Shown here in pieces: positions 44,801-51,554 of a DNA stretch of 64,000 nt (the first letter of the stretch is position 1; each line of letters opens with the position of its first letter). This DNA is from Streptomyces sp. B93 (GTDB taxonomy: Bacteria > Actinomycetota > Actinomycetes > Streptomycetales > Streptomycetaceae). Below the pieces are notes generated by a model. That model made no database searches. It was given only the letters and a program-made list of their open reading frames with translations, and was not told the origin of the DNA. The translations under genes were made by a program, and so were the position numbers. The DNA is taken from the NCBI RefSeq assembly GCF_018070565.1, contig NZ_JAGPXL010000007.1:186001-250000 (forward strand), read 5' to 3'.

Positions 44801-46166
44801 CGACGCTGCCGCGCAGGGTGTTGTTGGCGTAGACGTCGTACCTGGTGACGCCCGTGTTGTCCGAGGAGGCGGTCCAGGTCAGCCGGATCTGGCCGGTGGC
44901 CGGCTCGGTGAGGGTCAGGTTCGCCGGGGCGGTCGGGGCCTGGGTGTCCCCGGTCTGCGCGGCGCGGGTGACGGTGTTGCTGTTGGCGGACTGGTTCCCG
45001 GCCGCGTCCCTGGCCCGTATGTAGTAGGAGACGGTCTGGTCGGCGGGCCGGGTGTCGGTGAAGGCGGTGACGTCACCGGCGACGCTGGTCAGCAGTGTCC
45101 CGTTGGCGTAGATGTCGTAGCCCGTGACCCCCACGTTGTCGGTGGCCGCGTTCCAGGTGAGCCGGATCTGGCCGGTGGCGGGCTGGGTGTAGGCGAGGTT
45201 CGCGGGCGCACTGGGGGCCTGGGTGTCGCCGGTGAGCGGGCCGTAGACCTCCAGTTCGGAGAGCTGGGCGGCGTTCTGCACCGAGTTCGCCGTCACCAGG
45301 ACGCGGACGTACCGGGTGGTGGTGGCGTCGAAGGCGATGGTGGCGGAGTGGCCGCTCGCGCCGTCGAAGGTGTAGGCGCGGGAGGCCGTCAGATCGGTGA
45401 AGTCGGTGCCGTTGCCGCTGCCCTGGATCTTCAGGGTCTGGCTGCGCGCCTCCCAGCTCTCCGGCAGCCGCAGGACGACCCGGTCCACCCGCACGGAGGA
45501 GCCGAGGTCGGCGCGGAGCCACTGCGGGAACTGGCTGCCCGCGCTCTCCCAGTACGTCGCCCGGTTGCCGTCGCCCGCGTTGGCGGCGGCGTACACCTGG
45601 GTGTGGCTGCTGGCCGTCAGGGGGCGGCCCGCGGCGAGGTTCTCCGAGGAGCCGTCGGCCGAGCGCACCTCCAGCTCGGACAGCTGCGCCGCCCGCCAGC
45701 CGGTGTTCTCGGTGACGGCGATACGGACGAAGCGGGTCCGGGTGGCCGGGAACGCCACGGTCACCGTGTTCCCGGAGCCGGGGCTGAACGTGTACGACGC
45801 GCTGTTCTTGAGGGTGCTGAAGCTGGTGCCGTCGGCGCTGCCCTGGACGGCGAGGGTCTGGCTGCGGCTCTCCCAGCCCGCGGGGAGCTTGAGCACGACC
45901 TCGTCCACGTTCTCGGTGGTGCCGAGGTCGGCCTGCACCCACTGCGGGAGGCCGGAGCCCGCGCTCTCCCAGTACGTGGCCTGGTTGCCGTCGGTGATGT
46001 GGGAGGCGGCGTACTCGTTGTGGGAGCTGCTCGCCTGCGCCCGGTCCCCCAGGGCGATGTTCGGTCCTCCCGCGGCCTGGGCGGTGAGCGCCGGGCCGCC
46101 CAGTGCCAGGAGGCTGGTCACGAGCACGGCGCTCAGCGTCCGTGGTCTCCCTCTACGGATTCTCAT
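41883..46166 (-). CDS. Secreted GH87 alpha-1,3-glucanase (mutanase), multimodular
   Basis: A 1427-residue secreted enzyme predicted to cleave alpha-1,3-glucan of fungal walls or bacterial mutan. Order: signal peptide (1-31), two discoidin (F5/8C) domains (about 34-172, 175-313), two FN3 domains (about 318-500), a third discoidin domain (about 505-642), two CARDB domains (about 643-865), a CBM6/35-type module ('YEAEDATVGGGATVAGPNRT', about 870-1015) and a right-handed beta-helix catalytic domain (about 1030-1427). In the helix, 'FADGINMTNG' and 'ARATGDDSFALFS' place three aspartates at spacing 0/+23/+24, the spacing I recall for the catalytic residues of GH87 (D1045, D1068, D1069 of Agl-FH1). 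Start: ATG 46166 with GAGG upstream. Confidence 0.82.
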   Translation of the reverse strand: MRIRRGRPRTLSAVLVTSLLALGGPALTAQAAGGPNIALGDRAQASSSHNEYAASHITDGNQATYWESAGSGLPQWVQADLGTTENVDEVVLKLPAGWESRSQTLAVQGSADGTSFSTLKNSASYTFSPGSGNTVTVAFPATRTRFVRIAVTENTGWRAAQLSELEVRSADGSSENLAAGRPLTASSHTQVYAAANAGDGNRATYWESAGSQFPQWLRADLGSSVRVDRVVLRLPESWEARSQTLKIQGSGNGTDFTDLTASRAYTFDGASGHSATIAFDATTTRYVRVLVTANSVQNAAQLSELEVYGPLTGDTQAPSAPANLAYTQPATGQIRLTWNAATDNVGVTGYDIYANGTLLTSVAGDVTAFTDTRPADQTVSYYIRARDAAGNQSANSNTVTRAAQTGDTQAPTAPANLTLTEPATGQIRLTWTASSDNTGVTRYDVYANNTLRGSVGGDVTTYTDTQPATSTVTYQVRAKDAAGNESPPSNSVTRNGSGGGSDLAVGKPVSASSVVHTYVARNANDNDLATYWEGAGGSYPNTLTVGLGANADLDRLVLKLNPDAAWSARNQTIEVLGREQDTQGFTSLVAAKSYRFDPADGNSVTVPVSGRVADVRLRFTANSGAPAGQLAEFQVIGVPAPNPDLEVTGLSVSPAEPVESDTITVSATVRNSGSAAAPASGTAIRLGGTKVATAQAGALAAGAQTTVTASIGQREAGSYQLSAVADDGGTVTEQNESNNTFTRAAPLVVKPVDSSDLVAAAVTTAPSSPAAGDAVTFRVRLRNQGTRATAPGAHGVTLTLTDSKGAVVRTLTGEHSGSLAAGASADVGLGPWTAANGSYTVKVVVAPDANEVPVKRENNTSTQPLFVGRGANMPYDMYEAEDATVGGGATVAGPNRTIGDIAGEASGRRAVSLDATGEYVEFTTRAATNTLVTRFSIPDAPGGGGIDSTINVYVDGVFKKALPLTSKYAWLYGAEASPGNSPGSGAPRHIYDEAHLMLGETVPAGSRIRLQKDAANSTTYAIDFINLEQAAPVANPDPATYTVPNGFTHQAVQDALDRVRMDTTGTLVGVYLPPGDYQTSSKFQVYGKAVKVVGAGPWYTRFHAPSTQDNTDIGFRAEASAKGSLFKGFAYFGNYTSRIDGPGKVFDFSNVSDIVIDDIWNEHMVCLYWGANTDRITIRNSRIRNMFADGINMTNGSTDNLVSNNDARATGDDSFALFSAIDAGGADMKNNVYENLTSTLTWRAAGVAVYGGYDNTFRNIHVADTLVYSGITISSLDFGYPMNGFGTGPTTFENISVVRAGGHFWGAQTFPGIWLFSASKVFQGIRVNHVDIVDPTYSGVMFQTQYVGGQPVNPIKDTVFTDISITGARKSGDAFDAKSGFGLWANEMPEEGQGPAVGEVTFNGLEMSGNAVDVRNTTSTFKININP

Positions 46167-46182
46167 CAGTCCTCGATCTCCA

Positions 46183-46198
46183 CAGTCTGACAGTCTGA
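46183..46198. repeat. Tandem CAGTCTGA repeat upstream of the first GH87 gene
   Basis: Two perfect copies of CAGTCTGA in tandem (46183-46190, 46191-46198), followed by CTCTG, 17 bases upstream of the ATG. It could be a regulator site close to the ribosome site. GACTCTG occurs here and again at 41793 before the importer operon. Confidence 0.4.
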
Positions 46199-46238
46199 CT
46201 CTGCTTTTTGCATGGATCGCTGAGAGAGTTGCACCGGT

Positions 46239-46267
46239 ACGGCGGCCCGCCTCGCGCGGGCCGCCGT
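46239..46267 (-). terminator. Hairpin after the second GH87 gene
   Basis: A 12-bp perfect stem: ACGGCGGCCCGC (46239-46250) against GCGGGCCGCCGT (46256-46267), loop CTCGC, 14 bases past the stop codon on the minus strand. There is no T-tract. It lies between the two GH87 genes and probably terminates or attenuates. Confidence 0.7.
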
Positions 46268-46281
46268 CGGGCAGGGGCGTG

Positions 46282-49200
46282 TCAGCCCTGGTTGATCACG
46301 AACTGTGAGCCGGGCTCCACCACGATGTCCCCTTCCGCGGAGCCGGAGATCGCCACGTTGGTGAGCGTGGCACTGCCGCGCGCGCCGCCCATGGCGAGGA
46401 TGCCGGAGCCGTTGACCGAGTTCTGGATGCGTACGTCGCTGATCCGGACGCCGGGCACAGCCCCGCCGCCGCTCTTGAACTGGATGCCGTCGTACGTCGA
46501 GTCATGGATGTCGGTGTCCCTGATGGTGACGCCGGGGATGTCCTGCCCGGCGGCGAACAGGGTGATGGCACCGAACTCCTGCGCCTCTCCCCAGAACGCG
46601 CCGCCCGTGCGGTGCAGGGCGTTGTTCGCGATGAGCGTCTGCCCGGAGAACGGCAGCGGGTCGTGGTCCGTGGCCAGCATGATGCCGGGGTAGTTCATGG
46701 TGTCGGCGACGATGTTGTTCTCGATGGTGTTGCCGTAACCGCCGTACACCGCGATCCCGTTGGCCCGCCAGGGCAGTTGGACGGTGTTGTTGCGGAAGTG
46801 GTTGTCGTGGCCGATGTCGACGGAGGTGTCCTTGACGTAGCGGCTCGCCCACACGGCCAGCGCGTCGTCCCCGGTGTTGCGGAAGGACGAGTTGTACACG
46901 GTCGAGTTGCGGGTGCCGTTGGCGAAGTTGATGCCGTCGGCGTAGGTGTTGCGGATGCGCATGCCGGTGAACTCCAGGCCGTCGCCCGGGTTCCACAGCT
47001 CGGGGATGTTGGAGTAGTCCCGGCCGACCCAGACGCCGACGTTGGCGTGCTCGATCCACACGTTGCTGATCCTGGTGTCCTTGCCGAAGCGGCCGTTGAG
47101 GCCGACGCCGCCCTCGGCGTTGCCGTCACCGCCGCGGATGGTGCCGGAGCCGAAGATGGCGATGTCGGAGATCCGGGTGTTGTCGTCGATGTCGAAGCCG
47201 AAGTTGCCCTCGTGCGGGTGGTTGATGCCGCCCGCCTGGTGCGGTGGTGTCAGCGTGTACAGCTGGGAGTGCCACATGCCCGCGCCCCGGATGGTGACGT
47301 CCCGGATGCCGACCTGGTTGTGGTCGCCCCGGTTCTGCGGGTCGTCGGTGAGGATCTTCTGCTCCTGCCGCCACTGTCCGGCCGGGATCCACACGCACTC
47401 GATCTCGCCCTTCTGGTCGGCGGTGACCGCGCGCTGGATGGCGTCGGTGTCGTCGATGCCGTCACCCGGCACCGCGCCGTACTGGGTGATGGAGGTGCAG
47501 TGGGCGGGCTTGGCCGCCGGGGGCGCCACCTGCTCCAGGTCGATCAGGTCGACGATGTAGAAGGCGGCCCGGTCATCCGCGTCCCGCTGGAGCCGGAACC
47601 TGGTACCGGCCGGGTAGGTCTGCCCCAGCAGGGCGTGCGACTCGTCGAACAGCCGCCGCGCGTCGCCGCCGGGCGTGTTGGTCAGGCCCTCGGGGCTGTC
47701 GGTGTTGCCGTACAGCCAGCTGTGCTTCGACGACAGGGTCAGCTTCCGCTGGAAGGTGCCGTCGACGTAGAGGCTGAGGGTGGCCTCGGTGCCGCCGCCG
47801 CTCGCGGAGTCCGGTATGGAGTTGCGTACGACGATGGAGTTGGCGGCGCTGGTCGAGGTGAACTCGACGAACTGGCCGGTGGAGGTCAGGCGCACGGACT
47901 GGCGGCCGGAGGACTCGGTGGCGAAGTTGGTGTGCCCGAAGGTGCGCTTGCGGTCGGCGGTGAGCAGGGTGCCGTCGTAGCGGGCGTCCTCCGCCTCGTG
48001 CTCGGTGTACGGGACGGCCGCGCCGCGTCCCACGACGATGGAGCGGGCGAAGTGGTTGTTGTTCTCGTCGGTCTCGGCGACCTGCCCGGTGGCGTCGGCG
48101 GTGGCGGTGAGGGTGGCGCCGCCGCTGGTGGCCCGCCAGGTGCCGGTGATGGCGACGGTGGCGCTCTGGCCCGCGGCGATCGCGCCGGTGGTGCCGTCGA
48201 GGGTGGTGGTGCCCACGGTCAGCCGGGTGACGGTGCCCGCCGGGACGCCGGTGGTGCCGCGGTTGTGCACGGTGACGGTGAAGGACACGTCCGCGCCGAC
48301 CGCGGGGGCGGCCGGGTCGGCGGTGATGCCGGTGACCCGCAGGTCGGGGCCGGGGCTCTGGCTGACGACCAGTTTCGTGGCCGCGGTGCGGCTGTTGTTG
48401 GTGTCGTCCTGCTCGGTGACGGTGTCCGTGGGGTCGACGACCGCCGACACGGTGTACGAGCCCGTCGGGTGCTTGCCGACGGGGACCCGCACCGTCGTCG
48501 AGGCGCCCGGCTCCAGCGCCCCCACCGGGGCGGAACCGGCGACGGTGCCCTCCAGGCCGACGTTCACGGTGGTCGCGGGGGAGGCGGCGCTGCCCGCGTT
48601 GCGGACCGTGGCCTCGACGGTCACCGTGTCCGTCTCGGACGGCTGTGCCGGGGTCCAGGCCAGCCCGGTGACGGTGAGGTCGGGGTTGGGCGCCGCGGTG
48701 CCCACCACCTGGAACTCGGCGACCTGGGCGCCGGGGGCGCCGCTGTTGGAGAAGAAGGTGAGCCTCAGGTCGGCGTAGCGGCCGGTCACCGGGATGGTGA
48801 CGGTGTTCTGGCCGTTGGACGGGCTGAAGGCGTAGTCGGCGCGCGCCTTCAGGGAGGTGAAGGCGGAGGCGGACTGCTCACGGCCGAGCACCTGGAGGGA
48901 CTGGGTGCGCGGGCCCCAGATCTGGTCCGGGTTCAGCTTCACGACGACGGCGGCGACATCGGCGTTGGCGCCGAGCTTCACGGTCAGGCCGGCCGGGAAG
49001 CCCGAGGACTCCCAGTAGGTGCCCGTGTTGTCGTCGTTGGCGTTCGTGGCGACGTAGTCCTGGGTCGTCGAGGTCGCCTCGATCGGTTTGCCGCGGGCCA
49101 GGTTGGTGCCCTCCACCGGTGGCTCGGACGAGCCGCTCTCGCCGTAGACCTCCAGCTCCGACAATTGGGCGGCGTTCCAGCCGGTGTTGGTGGTGACCTG

Positions 49201-49662
49201 CACGCGCACGTACCGGGTGGTGGCGCCGTCGAGGCCGAGGCTCACCGTGTTGGCCTGGGACGGGGTGAACGTCCGTGCGGCCGGGGCGGCGAGGGTGCTG
49301 AAGCCGTTGCCGTCGGTGCTGCCGAGAACGCCGAGGGTCTGGGTGCGTGCCTCCCAGGACGCGGGGAGCTTGAGCACCACCCGCTCGACGTCGACGTCGG
49401 CGCCGAGGTCGATCTGGACCCACTGGGGGAACGCGCCCGTGGGGCCCTCCCAGTAGGACTGCTGGCTGCCGTCGCTGACGTTCCCCGCCGGGTAGCCGCC
49501 GTGGGCGCCCCCCGCGGTGGCGGGTCTGCCGAGCGCGACGTTGGTGACGGCGTCCGCTCCGGCGTCCGCGGCGTGCGCGCCCACGGGCAGCAGGCCCACC
49601 GCGATCAGCCCCGCTATCAGCATCGCGACGATCACTCGTCGTCGCCGATGGTTTCCACTCAT
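46282..49662 (-). CDS. Secreted GH87 alpha-1,3-glucanase, second paralogue
   Basis: An 1126-residue secreted enzyme of the same family as its downstream neighbour. Order: signal peptide (1-32), two discoidin domains (about 38-178, 185-322), two CARDB domains (about 325-540), CBM6/35 module ('YTEHEAEDARYDGTLLTADR', about 545-690) and GH87 beta-helix (about 695-1126), beginning 'CTSITQYGAVPGDGIDDTDA'. The aspartates of 'YADGINFANG' and 'FRNTGDDALAVW' have the same 0/+23/+24 spacing as in the other copy. It lacks the FN3 pair and one discoidin domain. It starts with ATG 49662 behind GGAGAGGG. The two enzymes may differ in endo/exo action or substrate form. Confidence 0.82.
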   Translation of the reverse strand: MSGNHRRRRVIVAMLIAGLIAVGLLPVGAHAADAGADAVTNVALGRPATAGGAHGGYPAGNVSDGSQQSYWEGPTGAFPQWVQIDLGADVDVERVVLKLPASWEARTQTLGVLGSTDGNGFSTLAAPAARTFTPSQANTVSLGLDGATTRYVRVQVTTNTGWNAAQLSELEVYGESGSSEPPVEGTNLARGKPIEATSTTQDYVATNANDDNTGTYWESSGFPAGLTVKLGANADVAAVVVKLNPDQIWGPRTQSLQVLGREQSASAFTSLKARADYAFSPSNGQNTVTIPVTGRYADLRLTFFSNSGAPGAQVAEFQVVGTAAPNPDLTVTGLAWTPAQPSETDTVTVEATVRNAGSAASPATTVNVGLEGTVAGSAPVGALEPGASTTVRVPVGKHPTGSYTVSAVVDPTDTVTEQDDTNNSRTAATKLVVSQSPGPDLRVTGITADPAAPAVGADVSFTVTVHNRGTTGVPAGTVTRLTVGTTTLDGTTGAIAAGQSATVAITGTWRATSGGATLTATADATGQVAETDENNNHFARSIVVGRGAAVPYTEHEAEDARYDGTLLTADRKRTFGHTNFATESSGRQSVRLTSTGQFVEFTSTSAANSIVVRNSIPDSASGGGTEATLSLYVDGTFQRKLTLSSKHSWLYGNTDSPEGLTNTPGGDARRLFDESHALLGQTYPAGTRFRLQRDADDRAAFYIVDLIDLEQVAPPAAKPAHCTSITQYGAVPGDGIDDTDAIQRAVTADQKGEIECVWIPAGQWRQEQKILTDDPQNRGDHNQVGIRDVTIRGAGMWHSQLYTLTPPHQAGGINHPHEGNFGFDIDDNTRISDIAIFGSGTIRGGDGNAEGGVGLNGRFGKDTRISNVWIEHANVGVWVGRDYSNIPELWNPGDGLEFTGMRIRNTYADGINFANGTRNSTVYNSSFRNTGDDALAVWASRYVKDTSVDIGHDNHFRNNTVQLPWRANGIAVYGGYGNTIENNIVADTMNYPGIMLATDHDPLPFSGQTLIANNALHRTGGAFWGEAQEFGAITLFAAGQDIPGVTIRDTDIHDSTYDGIQFKSGGGAVPGVRISDVRIQNSVNGSGILAMGGARGSATLTNVAISGSAEGDIVVEPGSQFVINQG

Positions 49663-49699
49663 ACAACCCTCTCCACGAATCGTCGACGGATCGCCGAGG

Positions 49700-49719
49700 A
49701 ATTGAGTGATTTCATCAAT
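49700..49719. promoter_or_regulatory. Palindromic candidate operator upstream of the second GH87 gene
   Basis: ATTGA-GTGATTTCA-TCAAT (49701-49719) has 5-bp perfect outer arms and an inner TGA-TT-TCA, 39 bases before the start codon. Its left part, AATTGAGTGA, nearly repeats AATTGATTGA before the importer operon (41801). It is AT-rich in a GC-rich genome, which makes it stand out. Confidence 0.45.
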
Positions 49720-49786
49720 CTTTTACGTGACCGAGGGCACAGATTTCTACCAGGTCACCACTTTGTCAACAGGGGCGACATGGCGA

Positions 49787-49835
49787 AGGCCCCGGCACCG
49801 GCACCGCGCGTGCGGCGACCTCGGTGTCGGGGCCT
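49787..49835 (-). terminator. Hairpin after the LacI gene
   Basis: AGGCCCCGGCACCG (49787-49800) pairs with CGGTGTCGGGGCCT (49822-49835), 14 bp with a single G-U pair, loop 21. It lies 11 bases after the LacI stop on the minus strand and separates the regulator from the GH87 genes. No T-tract. Confidence 0.65.
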
Positions 49836-49846
49836 GGCGAAGAGGG

Positions 49847-50857
49847 TCAGACGGTGGGCGGCTGGGTGGTCGAGCCACGCAGCACCAGCTCGGGCTCGAA
49901 GAGCAGCTCACCGGGGTGCGTCCGGGTGCCCTGGAGCTGGGCGCAGAGCAGTTCGACGGCCGCGCGGCCCATCGCCTCGATCGGCTGCCGGACAGTGGAC
50001 AGCGGGGGCTCGGTGCAGTTCATGAACGCGGAGTCGTCGAACCCCACGACGGACACGTCCGCGGGGACGGAGAGACCGCGCCTGCGCACGGCCCGGATGG
50101 CGCCGAGGGCGAGGGGGTCGCTGGCGCAGACGATGCCGGTGACGCCGCGGTCCAGCAGACGGGCGGCCGTGGCCTGGCCGCCCTCCAGCGAGAACATCGA
50201 CCGCACGACGAACTCCTCCGGCAGCGGGGTACCCACGGACTCCGCCACCGCGCGGGCGGCCTCCAGCTTGCGGTTGGAGGGCACATGGTCGCTCGGGCCG
50301 AGGATCAGCCCGATGCGCTCGTGCCCCAGCGAGGTGAGGTGACGCCAGGCCTGCTCCACGGCGACCGCGTCGTCGCAGGCCACACAGGGGAAGTCCAGAC
50401 CGTCGATGGAGGCGTTGATCAGCACCACCGGGATGTCGCGCTCCGCCAGCTGCCGGTAGTGGTCGTGCGGCGCGTCGGCTTGCGCGAACAGGCCCCCGGC
50501 GAAGACCACCCCGGAGACCTGCTGCTGGAGCAGCAGCTCCACGTAGTCGGCCTCGGAGACGCCGCCCTTGGTCTGGGTGCACAGCACCGGGGTCAGCCCC
50601 TGCTGGGCCAGCGCGCCGCCGATGACCTCGGCGAACGCCGGGAAGATGGGGTTCTGCAACTCGGGCAGCACCAGACCCACCAGGCGGGCGCGCTCGCCGC
50701 GCAGCTGGGTGGGCCGCTCGTAGCCGAGGACGTCCAGGGCCGTGAGCACGGACTGGCGCGTCGCCTCGGAGACTCCGGGCTTGCCGTTGAGGACCCGGCT
50801 GACCGTGGCCTCGCTGACGCCCACTTTCCGGGCCACTTGAGCAAGTCGTCGCGTCAT
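49847..50857 (-). CDS. LacI-family regulator (AglR/MalR-like) of the alpha-glucan locus
   Basis: A 336-residue LacI/GalR repressor with the helix-turn-helix 'LAQVARKVGVSEATVSRVLN' and hinge, then a sugar-binding core with 'GLVLPELQNPIFPAFAEVIG' and 'CASDPLALGAIRAVRRRG'. It resembles alpha-glucoside regulators of streptomycetes. It stands first in a row of same-strand genes (two GH87, importer, alpha-glucosidase), so it is their probable regulator. The ATG has no ribosome site; TAGTCT, a good -10 box, ends 7 bases upstream, so the mRNA is probably leaderless. GCGCAAGA-type sequences around this spot may be its own operator. Confidence 0.88.
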   Translation of the reverse strand: MTRRLAQVARKVGVSEATVSRVLNGKPGVSEATRQSVLTALDVLGYERPTQLRGERARLVGLVLPELQNPIFPAFAEVIGGALAQQGLTPVLCTQTKGGVSEADYVELLLQQQVSGVVFAGGLFAQADAPHDHYRQLAERDIPVVLINASIDGLDFPCVACDDAVAVEQAWRHLTSLGHERIGLILGPSDHVPSNRKLEAARAVAESVGTPLPEEFVVRSMFSLEGGQATAARLLDRGVTGIVCASDPLALGAIRAVRRRGLSVPADVSVVGFDDSAFMNCTEPPLSTVRQPIEAMGRAAVELLCAQLQGTRTHPGELLFEPELVLRGSTTQPPTV

Positions 50858-50859
50858 GC

Positions 50860-50888
50860 GCGCAAGACTAGCGCAAATTCCGCAAGAT
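50860..50888 (-). promoter_or_regulatory. Leaderless promoter and candidate LacI operator
   Basis: Three CGCAA-type elements in a row: GCGCAAGA (50860-50867), GCGCAAAT (50871-50878) and CGCAAGAT (50881-50888), reading on the plus strand. The minus-strand -10 box TAGTCT (50870-50865) lies among them, so binding would block the regulator's own promoter (autoregulation). GCGCAAGA recurs before the importer operon at 41776. Confidence 0.55.
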
Positions 50889-50934
50889 AATGACTCACGT
50901 TGCGCTGACTTCTACGGTCGATCTTCTGTCGTCG

Positions 50935-51513
50935 CTAGGACCGACGCAGCTCCAGCCGCATCAGAACACGAGGGTGACCGGCCAGCACCGAGGTGGTGTC
51001 GGCGGCATGGACGAACCCGGCGCGTTCGAAGTTCCGCCGGATACCGGCGTACGCCATCGTGGTGTCCACCTTGGCATCCCCGCTGTCCAGAGGATAGGCC
51101 TCGACCGCGGGTGCGCCATGGTCCCGGGCGAACTCCACCGCACCGGCGATCAGGGCGTGGGTGACGCCCTCCCCGCGGTGCCCGGGACGCACCCGCAGGC
51201 ACCACAGCGACCACACCGGCAGCTCGTCCACGTGCGGGATCTTGCGGCTGCGCGCGAAGGACGTCTCGGACCGGGGCGCCACGGCGGCCCAGCCGACCGG
51301 CACTTCACCGTCGTAGGCGAGCACGCCCGGCGCGGGGTCGGCGCGGCACAGCCCGGCGACGTGCTCCCCGCGCGCCGGGCCGCGCAGCTCGTTGTTCAGC
51401 TTGGCGGGGATGCGGTAGCTCAGGCACCAGCAGACCGTCGCCGTGGGCGACTTGGGGCCGATCACGGCGCGGACGTCCTCGAAGACGGAGGCCGGGCGGA
51501 CGTCGAAGGTCAT
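50935..51513 (-). CDS. GNAT-family acetyltransferase
   Basis: A 192-residue acetyltransferase. The acetyl-CoA-binding motif A is 'LWCLRVRPGHRGEGVTHALI' (R/Q-x-x-G-x-G/A pattern as RGEGVT) and motif B follows in 'FERAGFVHAADTTSVLAGH'. A conserved cysteine-rich start ('ATVCWCLSYRIPAKLNNELR') is typical of one GNAT subgroup. It is 77 bases upstream of the LacI start on the same strand and 41 bases after the pyruvate carboxylase stop. The substrate is unknown. Confidence 0.85.
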   Translation of the reverse strand: MTFDVRPASVFEDVRAVIGPKSPTATVCWCLSYRIPAKLNNELRGPARGEHVAGLCRADPAPGVLAYDGEVPVGWAAVAPRSETSFARSRKIPHVDELPVWSLWCLRVRPGHRGEGVTHALIAGAVEFARDHGAPAVEAYPLDSGDAKVDTTMAYAGIRRNFERAGFVHAADTTSVLAGHPRVLMRLELRRS

Positions 51514-51554
51514 GGCCCCACGATGTCACGGTCCGCCCGGCGGCGCGAAAGGGG

